Shown in pieces: positions 5,471 to 13,239 of a stretch of 20,079 nt of DNA. The translations under genes were made by a program, and so were the position numbers. The notes under the pieces are model-generated. The model did no database searches and was not told the origin of the DNA. It saw only the letters and a list, made by a program, of their open reading frames with translations. The stretch comes from OFTM382 sp964448185 (GTDB taxonomy: Bacteria > Planctomycetota > Phycisphaerae > Phycisphaerales > UBA1924), in NCBI GenBank assembly GCA_964448185.1, contig CAYUVO010000043.1:1-20079 (forward strand), in the 5' to 3' direction. Each line of letters opens with the position of its first letter. The stretch's first letter is position 1.

Positions 5471-7222
5471 TCATGCAGGTGGCTTCCCCAGCATCGGGAT
5501 ATCCACCGAGTGCTCGCGTGCGCACGCTGTCGCGTCGTCATATCCCGCGTCGGCGTGACGGAAGATGCCCATCATCGGGTCGTTGGTCAGTACCCGCTCG
5601 ACCCGTTTCTGTGCCTCGGGCGTGCCATCGGCGACGACCACCTGACCCGCGTGCTGGCTAAAGCCGATCCCCACGCCCCCGCCGTGATGAAAGCTCACCC
5701 AACTCGCTCCGCTGGCGATGTTGACCGCAAAGTTCAACAGCGGCCAATCGCTCACCGCGTCGGTCCCATCGAGCATCGATTCGGTCTCGCGATTCGGACT
5801 CGCCACACTCCCGCAATCCAGATGGTCCCGGCCGATCACAATCGGTGCGATGAGAGAGCCATCAGCAACCATCCGGTTGAACATCGCGCCCGCCTTGTCC
5901 CGCTCACCCAACCCGAACCAACAGATCCGTGCGGGCAAACCCTGGAACGCAAACGCCGGCACGCACGCATCCCAATCTCCCTTGAGCAGCGCCTCGGGAT
6001 TGGCGTGGCACCCGAGGATCCAGTCGTGCAAGCGCTGGTTGAACCCACCCGCCTCTGCAGGGAACAGATCGAGCAGCGCCTTGTCCGTCTTGTAAATATC
6101 AACCGGATCACCCGACAGAGCCACCCAACGGAACGGCCCACGCCCCAAACAAAACTGTGGCCTGATATACGCGGGCACAAACCCCGGGAACGCAAATGCT
6201 TCCGAAAAACCCTCATCGTGCGCACGCTGACGGATGTTGTTGCCATAATCAAACGTCACCGCGCCGCGCTCTTGCAGCGAAACCATCGCCTCGACGTGCC
6301 GACGCATCGCTGCAAGACTCAGTTTCTGGTACGCCGACGCATCGGCCTTGCGTGCTGCGACCGCTTGTTCCTGTGTGTATTCGGTCGGCACATAGCCTTC
6401 GAGCGGGTCGTGCGCACTCGTCTGATCGGTGAGCACATCGGGGATGAGCCCGCGTTCAAGGAGGCGTTCGAGCAGCGTGATCGCGTTGCCGTGCCAGCCG
6501 ACGCTTACCGCCTTCTTCGCGTCGCGCAGCTCCCACGCTCGGTCGATCGCTGCGTCGAGCCCCTCAACGATCTCGTCGAGGTACCGGTCATCGCAGCGTC
6601 GTTCGAGTCGAGTGAGATCAACATCCGCGATCAGACACGTTCCCTTGGCGAGCGTGACCGCCAGGGGTTGGGCTCCGCCCATTCCGCCGCAGCCAGCGGT
6701 GACGCATAATCGCCCGCTGAGATCGCCTCCGAAGCGCATGCGTCCACACTCTGCAAACGTCTCGAACGTGCCTTGGAGAATGCCCTGCGTGCCGATATAG
6801 ATCCACGAACCGGCGGTCATCTGGCCGTACATCATCAGCCCGCGGGCTGCGAGATCATCGAAGTGTTCCTGCGTCGCCCAGTGAGGCACCAGATTCGAGT
6901 TGGCGATCATCACACGCGGAGCGTCCTCGTGCGTGCGCACAATGCCCACCGGCTTGCCCGACTGCACGAGCAGCGTCTCGTCGGGTTCGAGCCGCTTGAG
7001 CGACGCGACGATCGCATCAAAGCTCGGCCAATCCCGCGCCGCTTGTCCGCGCCCGCCATAGACCACGAGCTTGTCGGGAGCTTCTGCCACCTCGGGATCG
7101 AGGTTGTTCATCAGCATCCGCATCGCAGCCTCGGCCTGCCACGTCTTGCACACTCGATCGGTCCCCCTCGGGGCACGAATGGTTCGCTTTGGGCTCGTCT
7201 CACACCTTGCGGATTGGCTCAC
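5471..7222 (-). CDS. hutU: Urocanate hydratase
   Basis: The 583-residue protein is full length for urocanase, the NAD+-dependent cytoplasmic enzyme that turns urocanate into 4-imidazolone-5-propionate. Recognisable segments are the N-terminal IRAPRGTDRVCKTWQAEA (15-32) with MLMNNLDPEVAE, GGRGQAARDW (57-66), the NAD-binding GCGGMGGAQPLAVTLA (177-192), TDQTSAHDPLEGYVP (265-279), ARICWFGLG with the catalytic Cys at 434, and LLNFAVNIASGASWVSFHHG (495-514). The start is a GTG at 7222, supported by AAGGGAG 6 nt upstream and by the conserved N-terminal segment that follows. The start overlaps the hutH stop as GTGA. The C-terminus IPMLGKPPA is followed in frame by the peroxiredoxin remnant. Confidence 0.97.
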   Translation of the reverse strand: MSQSARCETSPKRTIRAPRGTDRVCKTWQAEAAMRMLMNNLDPEVAEAPDKLVVYGGRGQAARDWPSFDAIVASLKRLEPDETLLVQSGKPVGIVRTHEDAPRVMIANSNLVPHWATQEHFDDLAARGLMMYGQMTAGSWIYIGTQGILQGTFETFAECGRMRFGGDLSGRLCVTAGCGGMGGAQPLAVTLAKGTCLIADVDLTRLERRCDDRYLDEIVEGLDAAIDRAWELRDAKKAVSVGWHGNAITLLERLLERGLIPDVLTDQTSAHDPLEGYVPTEYTQEQAVAARKADASAYQKLSLAAMRRHVEAMVSLQERGAVTFDYGNNIRQRAHDEGFSEAFAFPGFVPAYIRPQFCLGRGPFRWVALSGDPVDIYKTDKALLDLFPAEAGGFNQRLHDWILGCHANPEALLKGDWDACVPAFAFQGLPARICWFGLGERDKAGAMFNRMVADGSLIAPIVIGRDHLDCGSVASPNRETESMLDGTDAVSDWPLLNFAVNIASGASWVSFHHGGGVGIGFSQHAGQVVVADGTPEAQKRVERVLTNDPMMGIFRHADAGYDDATACAREHSVDIPMLGKPPA

Positions 7223-8766
7223 CAGAGTCTCCCTTCAGTTCGCAAATCACTGCAAAAAGCACCCGATTCGATCAACCCCGCAACCGCTTCGATATCAGGC
7301 GTCGGCGACCGGTCCGCCTCAAGCACCGGCACCACCTCGCGGATCTTGGCAATCGCTCGCTCGACGCCCTCGCCCGAACGCAAGGGCCGGTGTGATTCCA
7401 TCGCTTGAGCGGCGCATACGAGTTCGATTGCAACCACCCGTTGCGCGAGATCAACCGCTCGCCGAGCCTTGGCAGCAGATCGCGGCCCAAAGGAGTTGTA
7501 ATCCTCCATGCCCGCGCAGGTGCTTACGTTATATACACTTGCGGGCGCGGCAAGCCCTGCGAGTTCGTTGCACGCTGCGGCTGACGAATACTGTGCAATC
7601 ATCAGCCCCGAGTGCAGCCCGGGCTGCGGGCTCAAGAACGGCGTGAGGTGCGACTGCTCATCAAACCCCGACACCATGTGGTACGTCCGCCGCTCAGCGA
7701 TGCCCGCGAGATGCGCGATCCCGATCGCCAACGTGTCAAGGGGGATCGCCACGGGCATGCCGTGGAAGTTGCCCCCGCTAACGATCGAGCCGTCGTCGAA
7801 CACCAGCGGGTTATCGGTGACCGCTTGGAGTTCGGTGTCCGCCCTTGTGCGCACATACGCGAACAGATCGGCGACGCTCCCGAGGACGATCGCAGCACAG
7901 CGGAACGAGTACGGGTCCTGCACACGCGGGTCGTCTTCTTGATGCGAAGCAACGATCTCGCTGCCCGCGAGCAGCTTGGCGAGCGCGCTCGCACATCGGA
8001 CAGACCCGTGCTGGGCGCGTGCCTCGTAGAGCCTCGGGTCGAGGAAACTGTGCGCCGCGCGGCACGCCTCGATCGAGCACGCCGTCGCGAGCACCGCCGC
8101 AGCAAACAGGCGTTCGCAGCGTTCGACGAGCAACGCGAGTTCTCCCGCCATGAGGTGCGTGCCGTTGAGGAGGGCGAGCCCCTCTTTGGGTTCGAGTGTG
8201 ATGGGCTTGATCTCGGCGAGCTTGAGCGCCTCTGCGCCGGACATGCGTTGACCTTTGTAGTCAGCCCAACCCTCGCCGATGAGCACGTGCGCTACATGCG
8301 CCAGCGGCGCGAGATCACCCGAAGCGCCGACCGAGCCAACCGCTGGCACGACGGGCGTGACTCCCCCCCCTTCTGCATTGAGCATCCCGATGATTGCATC
8401 GACCACGCATGCGCGCGCGCCCGAACGCCCCCTGCTCAACGACGCAGCGAGTGTGAGCATCATCGCACGGACGATCTCCTCGGGCAACGGCTCGGTAATG
8501 CCCGCTGCGTGCGAACGCACAAGATTGCGCTGAAGATCGCAGAGTTGATCGGGCTCGATGCGGACCCGGCTCAGGGAACCGAACCCGGTGTTGATGCCGT
8601 AGACGGGCTTGCCGCTGTCGAGCGCGGCCTCGACGTGCGCACGTGCAGATGCCATGCGTTGGCGCGCGGCGTCGGCGAGGCTGACCGGGGCGTGATGCCG
8701 CGCGACATCTAAGACCTGAGCCGAGGAGAGAGAGGTATCGAGAACAACGTGTTTCATAGAGACCAC
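7219..8766 (-). CDS. hutH: Histidine ammonia-lyase
   Basis: The protein has 515 residues, normal for the aromatic-amino-acid ammonia-lyase family. It removes ammonia from L-histidine to give urocanate, the first step of the pathway, as a cytoplasmic tetramer. The Ala-Ser-Gly triad that self-cyclises into the MIO cofactor is at 148-150 in GSVGASGDLAPLAH. The active-site Tyr is in VYGINTGFG (55-63). NLVRSHAAG (81-89), LLNGTH, QDPYSFRC, TDNPL and the C-terminal EDYNSFG are further family landmarks. The start is either GTG at 8766 or ATG at 8757; neither has a clear ribosome site, and the ATG is the simpler choice. It is the first gene of the hut operon, only 56 nt after the glycosyltransferase, so the promoter is either in that gap or upstream. 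A G8 run lies at 8363-8370. Confidence 0.97.
   Translation of the reverse strand: MVSMKHVVLDTSLSSAQVLDVARHHAPVSLADAARQRMASARAHVEAALDSGKPVYGINTGFGSLSRVRIEPDQLCDLQRNLVRSHAAGITEPLPEEIVRAMMLTLAASLSRGRSGARACVVDAIIGMLNAEGGGVTPVVPAVGSVGASGDLAPLAHVAHVLIGEGWADYKGQRMSGAEALKLAEIKPITLEPKEGLALLNGTHLMAGELALLVERCERLFAAAVLATACSIEACRAAHSFLDPRLYEARAQHGSVRCASALAKLLAGSEIVASHQEDDPRVQDPYSFRCAAIVLGSVADLFAYVRTRADTELQAVTDNPLVFDDGSIVSGGNFHGMPVAIPLDTLAIGIAHLAGIAERRTYHMVSGFDEQSHLTPFLSPQPGLHSGLMIAQYSSAAACNELAGLAAPASVYNVSTCAGMEDYNSFGPRSAAKARRAVDLAQRVVAIELVCAAQAMESHRPLRSGEGVERAIAKIREVVPVLEADRSPTPDIEAVAGLIESGAFCSDLRTEGRLW
7229..7235 (-). promoter_or_regulatory. Shine-Dalgarno site of hutU
   Basis: Minus-strand AAGGGAG, inside the 3' end of hutH, is 6 nt before the GTG start of hutU and decides this start over the in-frame ATG codons about 33 residues further in. 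Confidence 0.7.
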
Positions 8767-8780
8767 AGCGTATGAGGGCT

Positions 8781-8793
8781 GCTCGGGCCGAGC
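8781..8793. repeat. 13-bp palindrome in the hutH upstream gap
   Basis: GCTCGG-G-CCGAGC is a perfect inverted repeat with a one-base centre, 15 bases ahead of the possible GTG start of hutH. Its position suits an operator, but high GC makes chance palindromes common and no hut regulator gene is in the window. Confidence 0.3.
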
Positions 8794-8822
8794 CGGACAT
8801 TTGGCAGCTCAACTGCGTGCCG

Positions 8823-9701
8823 CTATGGCTTCTGGTGGGCGTCCGAGGCGAGGATGAGCGATTGGGCGGTGGGGTTGTGGTTGGTACCCGCAGCTTGAGG
8901 CTCATTGGGAGTGGCGTCGGGTTTGGATTCGACCGTGACGCCGGGCTGAGGATTCGAGCGAGCCCCACGGAAGATGCCGTTGGTGATGCCGCGTCGTTTC
9001 CACGCGGATTCACAGGCTTCTCGCATCTTGGCGACTTGTCGATCGCTGTGTTGAACGCTGACCGAGGCTTCATGGACGCGGTATCGGAGGACGGCTTGGG
9101 GGACGTTATCGAGGTGGCCGATCTCGCCGAGGCGGAGCCAGAGATCGAGGTCTTCGGAGGGGTACGCCTCGGGTCGGTAGCCGCCGACGTTGGCGATTGC
9201 ATCGGCCCGGAACATCGCAGCGGGATGACAGATAGGCATCCGGCCCTCGAGCGCGCTGCGCTGGACGTGCGCATCACCCGTCACCGGCGGCGGATGGTGG
9301 AGTTCGTGATCGTGCTCGTCGATGAGGATGATGCCGCCCCCGATGCAGACGACCAGCGGGTTGGCCTCCATGAACGCGACCTGTGTTTTGAGCCGCTCTG
9401 GGAGTGCGATGTCGTCGGCGTCCATGCGCGCGAGCAGATCGCCCGAGGCCAACTCGATGAGTTCGCCAAGCGTTGCGACCAGCCCACGGTTCTCGCGGCT
9501 GATGAGCTTGATGCGGGAATCACGCGCAGCGTGCGCACGCAGTGTGTCGGTCGAGCCGTCGGTGGAGCCGTCGTCGATGACGATCAGTTCGAGATCGGTG
9601 AACGTCTGGCTGAGGATCGAACCCACCGCAGCGTCGAGATACCGCCCGGCGTTGTACACCGGGAGAATCACGGACACTCTTGGAGGGGTGGGCTTGGGCA
9701 T
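8823..9701 (-). CDS. Family 2 glycosyltransferase
   Basis: This 292-residue GT-A fold transferase begins with the family opening PRVSVILPVYNAGRYLDAAV (7-26), then SILSQTFTDLELIVIDDGSTD, ENRGL, and the metal-binding DXD-type motif ARMDADDIALPERL near residues 91-104. CHPAAMFR and SEDLDLWLRL with the acidic EDxDLW segment (about 183-187) complete the catalytic domain. After about residue 240 a Pro/Asn/Thr-rich tail lacks recognisable domain signatures and is probably disordered. It is expected to act at the inner face of the membrane, moving a sugar from an activated donor to a growing glycan. It is the last gene of the glycan operon, 12 nt after the SDR gene. Donor and acceptor cannot be told from sequence. 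Confidence 0.92.
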   Translation of the reverse strand: MPKPTPPRVSVILPVYNAGRYLDAAVGSILSQTFTDLELIVIDDGSTDGSTDTLRAHAARDSRIKLISRENRGLVATLGELIELASGDLLARMDADDIALPERLKTQVAFMEANPLVVCIGGGIILIDEHDHELHHPPPVTGDAHVQRSALEGRMPICHPAAMFRADAIANVGGYRPEAYPSEDLDLWLRLGEIGHLDNVPQAVLRYRVHEASVSVQHSDRQVAKMREACESAWKRRGITNGIFRGARSNPQPGVTVESKPDATPNEPQAAGTNHNPTAQSLILASDAHQKP

Positions 9702-9713
9702 TGGGGAAGCTGG

Positions 9714-10481
9714 TTATTCGGTGCTCAATCGGCACAGAGCGCCGCCATCGACAACGAGGTCTTGGCCGGTCATGAAGCCCGATTGCTGGTTGTCGGCGAG
9801 AAAGACAATGGCACGTCCGATCTCGTCGGGCGTACCCACGCGGCCTAGGACATGCCGACCGCCGAGCCCTCGGACGAGTTCATCGAGCGAAGCGCCCGCG
9901 ACGTGGCCGCGCGAGAGTCCTTCGTGGAGCATGGGGGTATCGACAGCTCCCGGGAGGATGGCGTTGACACGGATGCCGTCGGCTCCAAACTCGATGGCGG
10001 TGGCCCGGGTGAACGCGAGCAGCGCGCCTTTGCTCGCGGCGTAGGCGGCGATGTTGGCACTGGTGGCGACGGCGTGGACGCTTGAGACGTTGACGATCGA
10101 GCCGCCCGTTGCTTTGAGCAGCGGAAAGGCATGACGCATCGAGAGAAACACGCTGCGGACGTTGGAGGCCATGACCGCGTCCCATTCCTCGACGGTGGTT
10201 TCGATGACGGGTTTGCAGATCTGCATCGCTGCGTTGTTGACGAGCGCGTCGAGACGGTCGAAGTGCTCGCCAAGCTCGGCGAAGATCCGCGCAGGAGACT
10301 CGGGATCGGAGATGTCAGCGCGGATCATGTGATCGACGCCCGGGACTGCGTCGGAGGAACGATCGACCCCGACGACGCGCCAGCCATCGTTCTGAAATGC
10401 GCGCGCAGCTGCGGACCCGATGCCGCCCGCTGCGCCGGTGATGAGAACGACACGCCGAGAATCGGTCTGCTGAGCACTCAA
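9714..10481 (-). CDS. SDR-family NAD(P)-dependent oxidoreductase
   Basis: This is a 255-residue classical short-chain dehydrogenase. The cofactor-binding TGAAGGIGSAAARAF is near 15-29, an acidic residue ends the second strand (VVGVDRSSD), NNAA is at about 87-90, the catalytic Ser is in NVSSVHA, and Tyr-x-x-x-Lys is YAASK. ILPGAVDTPM and the C-terminal SGFMTGQDLVVDGGALC are typical of the family. The Asp after the second strand suggests NAD+. The start is a TTG (10481-10479), supported by GGAG 7 nt upstream and overlapping the preceding stop. It sits between the hydroxyacid dehydrogenase and the glycosyltransferase, so oxidation or reduction of a glycan precursor is likely, but the substrate is unknown. 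Confidence 0.92.
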   Translation of the reverse strand: MSAQQTDSRRVVLITGAAGGIGSAAARAFQNDGWRVVGVDRSSDAVPGVDHMIRADISDPESPARIFAELGEHFDRLDALVNNAAMQICKPVIETTVEEWDAVMASNVRSVFLSMRHAFPLLKATGGSIVNVSSVHAVATSANIAAYAASKGALLAFTRATAIEFGADGIRVNAILPGAVDTPMLHEGLSRGHVAGASLDELVRGLGGRHVLGRVGTPDEIGRAIVFLADNQQSGFMTGQDLVVDGGALCRLSTE

Positions 10482-11491
10482 GACTGTGCTCCGTGCATGG
10501 CTTGTTTACTGAGGGCGGTCGCGTAGGCCTCACGAACATTGGCGATGACCCGCTCGTGCGTTCGCCAGCAGGATCTGGGCGACGACTGCGAGAGATGCGG
10601 GCTGAGCAGGACTTGGTCCATCGACCGCAGCGGATCATTCGCGTCGAGCGGCTCGGTCTCAAAGACATCGAGCCCCGCCCCGGCGATGGTGCCCCGCTGG
10701 AGCGCAGCGGTGAGATCGGCTTGGTTGACAATCGGACCACGCGCGGTGTTGATAAGGACAGCGGTTGGCTTGCAATAGTTCAACGCGGTCGCGTCGATGA
10801 GGTGGTGGCTCGTAGGGTTGAGGTCGCAGTTGATGCTGATAAAATCAGACTCGGCGAGCAGCTCGACCAGCTCGACCATCTTGACGCCCGTTTGGTCGAG
10901 GACCCGTTCGGGGGGCGTGATAGGATCGCACCCGAGCGTGCGCATGCCGAAGGCACGGGCTTTGTGGAGGACGGTCGATCCGATAGCTCCGACACCGACA
11001 ACGCCGAGCGTGCATTCGGAAAGGCTGACGCCTTCGATGGGTTCCCATCCGCCTTGGCCGCCGACACTCTTGGATTTGATCGCTCGGTCGAGCCAGGGGG
11101 TTTTGCGTGCGAAGCTGAGCATGAAGCTGAGGACGGTGTCGGAGACGGGTGCGCTAAAGGCATCGGGGACGTTGCGGACCTCGATGTTGCGTTGGGCCGC
11201 GGCTTTGAGATCGATAGCGTTGAGCCCGGTGCCCCACTTGCAGATGGCCAAGAGCTTGGGGGCTGCGTCCATGACTCGGGCGGTCCAGTGGTCGCCGCCA
11301 CAGAGAGCAAGGTCGATATCGGGGACCATCTCGATGAGTTCGTCTTCGACCCACTGCTGGACGGGTGGGCGGATGATGAGTTCGGCATCGAGATCGCGGG
11401 CGAGCGAGTTCATCTGCTCGGTGAGATCGGTGGAGGTCTGCATATCGCGGAGCAGACGCGGGCCGGTGACGAGGATTTTTTTGGTGCTCAC
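10478..11491 (-). CDS. D-2-hydroxyacid dehydrogenase, NAD-binding (phosphoglycerate-dehydrogenase-like)
   Basis: The 337 residues show the D-isomer-specific 2-hydroxyacid dehydrogenase pattern: a catalytic-domain half with LALCGGDHWTARVMD, the nucleotide-binding GVVGVGAIGSTVLHKARAFG around 163-182, the Arg in INTARGPIVNQADL, the Glu in GLDVFETEPL and the His in LLSPHLS. Members interconvert a 2-keto acid and a D-2-hydroxy acid with NAD(H). Standing between a CMP-sugar cytidylyltransferase and an SDR enzyme, it more likely works on a sugar acid or other glycan precursor than in serine synthesis. The start is a GTG (11491) with AGGAG 8 nt upstream; it overlaps the cytidylyltransferase stop by 4 nt, and its own stop overlaps the SDR start by 4 nt. 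The substrate is inferred from context only. Confidence 0.88.
   Translation of the reverse strand: MSTKKILVTGPRLLRDMQTSTDLTEQMNSLARDLDAELIIRPPVQQWVEDELIEMVPDIDLALCGGDHWTARVMDAAPKLLAICKWGTGLNAIDLKAAAQRNIEVRNVPDAFSAPVSDTVLSFMLSFARKTPWLDRAIKSKSVGGQGGWEPIEGVSLSECTLGVVGVGAIGSTVLHKARAFGMRTLGCDPITPPERVLDQTGVKMVELVELLAESDFISINCDLNPTSHHLIDATALNYCKPTAVLINTARGPIVNQADLTAALQRGTIAGAGLDVFETEPLDANDPLRSMDQVLLSPHLSQSSPRSCWRTHERVIANVREAYATALSKQAMHGAQS
10489..10492 (-). promoter_or_regulatory. Shine-Dalgarno site supporting a TTG start
   Basis: Minus-strand GGAG lies 7 nt before the TTG at 10481-10479. The first ATG in the SDR frame is too far inside to keep the cofactor-binding motif, so the rare TTG start is well supported. 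Confidence 0.55.
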
Positions 11492-12210
11492 CTTGCGGGC
11501 TCCTGCTGTGGGTTGTTGGTGGAGGCTGGTGAAAGCTGCGGCGTGTCCATGAGGGCTTGGGCGAGCATCCAGCCTTGCTGGTCGTCGATGTCGGTGGCTT
11601 CGAGCCGATCGATCTCAAAGAGGATGGGCGTGTCCCCGATGCGTCTGCCCAGCCGCGTGAGTGTATCGGGAGCGAAGATATAAAGGTTCGAGTTTTCCTC
11701 GAAGACCGGGGGCAGGTCCTGAGTGCGTTCGAGTTTGTTGGGGTTGTGGTTGATGGGTTTAGCGTCGGCGTCGTAGAGGCGGGTCTGCCAGCGGGTGACG
11801 CCAAAGAGGGAGTCGTGCTTGCCCGAGTCAATGCCCGCAAGGAAAGCTTCGACGGCTTTGGCGATGGTTGACGCCTTGAGCAAGGGATTGGTGGAATGGG
11901 TCTGGAGGTAGTAGTCCGAGGGGGCTTGTTCGATGTCGTGGAGGAGGACGCGGTTCATGGGGATCATGCCGTCACGGAGGCTCTGCGGCCTTGGGATGAC
12001 CCGAACGCGGGGGTCGCCTCGGGCTGAGACCAGATCGGTGATGATGGGGCTATCGGTGTCGATGACGACGTTGGCGACCGCTCCCGAATCGAGGAGAGCT
12101 GCAACGATGTGCTCGAAGAGGGGCCGCCCGGCGATGGGTCGGTAGTTCTTGCCTTTGATGCGTTCGGAATCGTGCCGCATGGGCACGAGTGCGGTGATGA
12201 TGGGGTCCAC
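11488..12210 (-). CDS. Acylneuraminate cytidylyltransferase-family protein (CMP-sugar synthase-like)
   Basis: The 240 residues have the nucleotidyltransferase opening TALVPMRHDSERIKGKNYRP (6-25), followed by AGRPLFEHIV, VVIDTDSP, RPQSLRDGMIPMN and YYLQTHSTNPLL with the family's Gln-x-x-x-x-Pro-type region. FGVTRWQTRLYDADAKPINH and VFEENSNLYIF also fit. Such enzymes couple CTP to an acidic sugar, such as a nonulosonic acid or KDO, giving a CMP-activated donor. No sialic or legionaminic acid synthase (NeuB) or epimerase is in the window, so the sugar is unknown. The start is a GTG (12210) with AAGGGAG 6 nt upstream. It is the first gene of the leftward glycan operon and diverges from the ABC exporter. 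Confidence 0.88.
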   Translation of the reverse strand: MDPIITALVPMRHDSERIKGKNYRPIAGRPLFEHIVAALLDSGAVANVVIDTDSPIITDLVSARGDPRVRVIPRPQSLRDGMIPMNRVLLHDIEQAPSDYYLQTHSTNPLLKASTIAKAVEAFLAGIDSGKHDSLFGVTRWQTRLYDADAKPINHNPNKLERTQDLPPVFEENSNLYIFAPDTLTRLGRRIGDTPILFEIDRLEATDIDDQQGWMLAQALMDTPQLSPASTNNPQQEPAR

Positions 12211-12216
12211 CGTGAT

Positions 12217-12223
12217 CTCCCTT
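12217..12223 (-). promoter_or_regulatory. Shine-Dalgarno site of the cytidylyltransferase
   Basis: Minus-strand AAGGGAG is 6 nt before the GTG start at 12210-12208, identical in sequence and spacing to the hutU site. Confidence 0.65.
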
Positions 12224-12248
12224 GAAGGCGGATTCTAGCGTGTATAAT
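12222..12248 (+). promoter_or_regulatory. Probable sigma-70-type promoter for the ABC exporter
   Basis: A perfect TATAAT (12243-12248) is preceded 15 bases upstream by TTGAAG (12222-12227), a four-of-six match to the -35 consensus. It points to wzm, whose start is 94 bases on, inside the 131-bp gap between divergent operons. The short spacer lowers confidence. Confidence 0.45.
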
Positions 12249-12341
12249 GGGCTGATGAACTTGGGCTGGGCATGCACCGGTGGGCGAAGGTTGACCCCCG
12301 GACGCTCACGCTGATGAGATCTGTGGAGACGAACAGAACCC

Positions 12342-13226
12342 ATGCCACCATCTTATAAGCCAGTCCCTGAAAGCCCCATCCAGTCGGCGAAGGCTGCCCC
12401 GATCCAAGTGATCGATCAGCGGTCGGGGAGCATGTGGAAATCGCTCATGGAGGCGTTTGCTGCATGGGATCTGCTGTATCTGCTAGCGATGCGTGATCTG
12501 ACGGTTCGGTATCGGCAGACGATCGTGGGGATCGGCTGGGCGGTTCTCAATCCGCTGTTGCTGATGCTGGTGCTCAGTGTGTTCTTTGGGATGCTCGGGC
12601 GGATTGGTCCTGCGGGCGTGCCGTACCCGCCGTTCTTGCTCAGCGGGATGGTGATGTGGCGTTTGTTCGAGTCGGCGTTGGGTCGGGCGAACGACTCGCT
12701 GATCTCAAACACGGGCTTGATCGACAAGGTTTCGTTCCCGCGGTTTGTGTTGCCGATGGCCAGCGTGCTCAGTCCGCTAGTGGACTTTGCGATCTCGCTG
12801 GTGGTGGTCGCGGGCGTGATGGCGTATTACCACATTGTACCGATTCGAGAAGTGGTGCTGTTCCCGTTGTATATCTTGGTGACCGTTTTCGCGGCACTGG
12901 GATTTGGGCTTTGGCTGTCGGGACTCAATGCTCATTACCGGGACGTAACGCACATTCTCCAGGTGGTGCTGCGGGTTGGGTTTTATTCTACTCCGATTAT
13001 CTATTCGCTCGACTTGGTGCCTGCGAAGTATCACTTGCTGTACGCGCTCAACCCGATGGTCACGGTGGTTTCTGCGGCTCGGTATTCGCTGTGCGGGCGG
13101 TTCGATGCGGTGGTGTCTCCTTCGCCCGAGATGTGGATGGTGTCGTTGAGCGTGGTGGTGGTGGTGCTGATCAGCGGGTTGTTTGTGTTCAATCGTCTCG
13201 AGAAGCGCATCGCGGACGTGCTGTGA
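12342..13226 (+). CDS. wzm: Polysaccharide ABC exporter, membrane subunit (Wzm/TagG-type ABC-2 permease)
   Basis: The 294-residue protein matches ABC-2 permeases that export lipid-linked O-antigen or capsule across the inner membrane. After a cytoplasmic N-terminus (PIQVIDQRSG) come an amphipathic segment LLYLLAMRDLTVRYRQT (about 45-61) and GIGWAVLNPLLLMLVLSVFF, then further hydrophobic helices near 85-105, 140-165, 175-200, 208-225 and 268-285, about six in all. RVGFYSTPIIYSLDLVPA and the loop LLYALNPM are family landmarks. The start ATG is supported by the VID-R-G segment, usual just ahead of the permease domain; GGAG is 13 nt upstream, a long spacing. The ATPase gene follows after 13 nt. 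The exported glycan is probably built by the divergent operon. Confidence 0.92.
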   Translation: MPPSYKPVPESPIQSAKAAPIQVIDQRSGSMWKSLMEAFAAWDLLYLLAMRDLTVRYRQTIVGIGWAVLNPLLLMLVLSVFFGMLGRIGPAGVPYPPFLLSGMVMWRLFESALGRANDSLISNTGLIDKVSFPRFVLPMASVLSPLVDFAISLVVVAGVMAYYHIVPIREVVLFPLYILVTVFAALGFGLWLSGLNAHYRDVTHILQVVLRVGFYSTPIIYSLDLVPAKYHLLYALNPMVTVVSAARYSLCGRFDAVVSPSPEMWMVSLSVVVVVLISGLFVFNRLEKRIADVL

Positions 13227-13239
13227 GGGGTTTGGCGAG

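Noticed and set aside
5510..6709. 399-codon plus-strand open frame antisense to hutU
   Set aside because: Shadow of a GC-rich gene: composition is Arg/His rich, there is no domain pattern, and the opposite strand carries a full urocanase.
7612..8712. 366-codon plus-strand open frame antisense to hutH
   Set aside because: No recognisable motif; hutH on the other strand accounts for the sequence completely.
8772..9848. 358-codon plus-strand open frame antisense to the glycosyltransferase
   Set aside because: It spans the hut/glycan gap and two real genes in antisense, with no ribosome site or domain; a codon-bias artefact.
10493..11683. 396-codon plus-strand open frame antisense to the hydroxyacid dehydrogenase
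   Set aside because: It looks protein-like only because of mirrored codon bias; the minus-strand gene has clear catalytic motifs.
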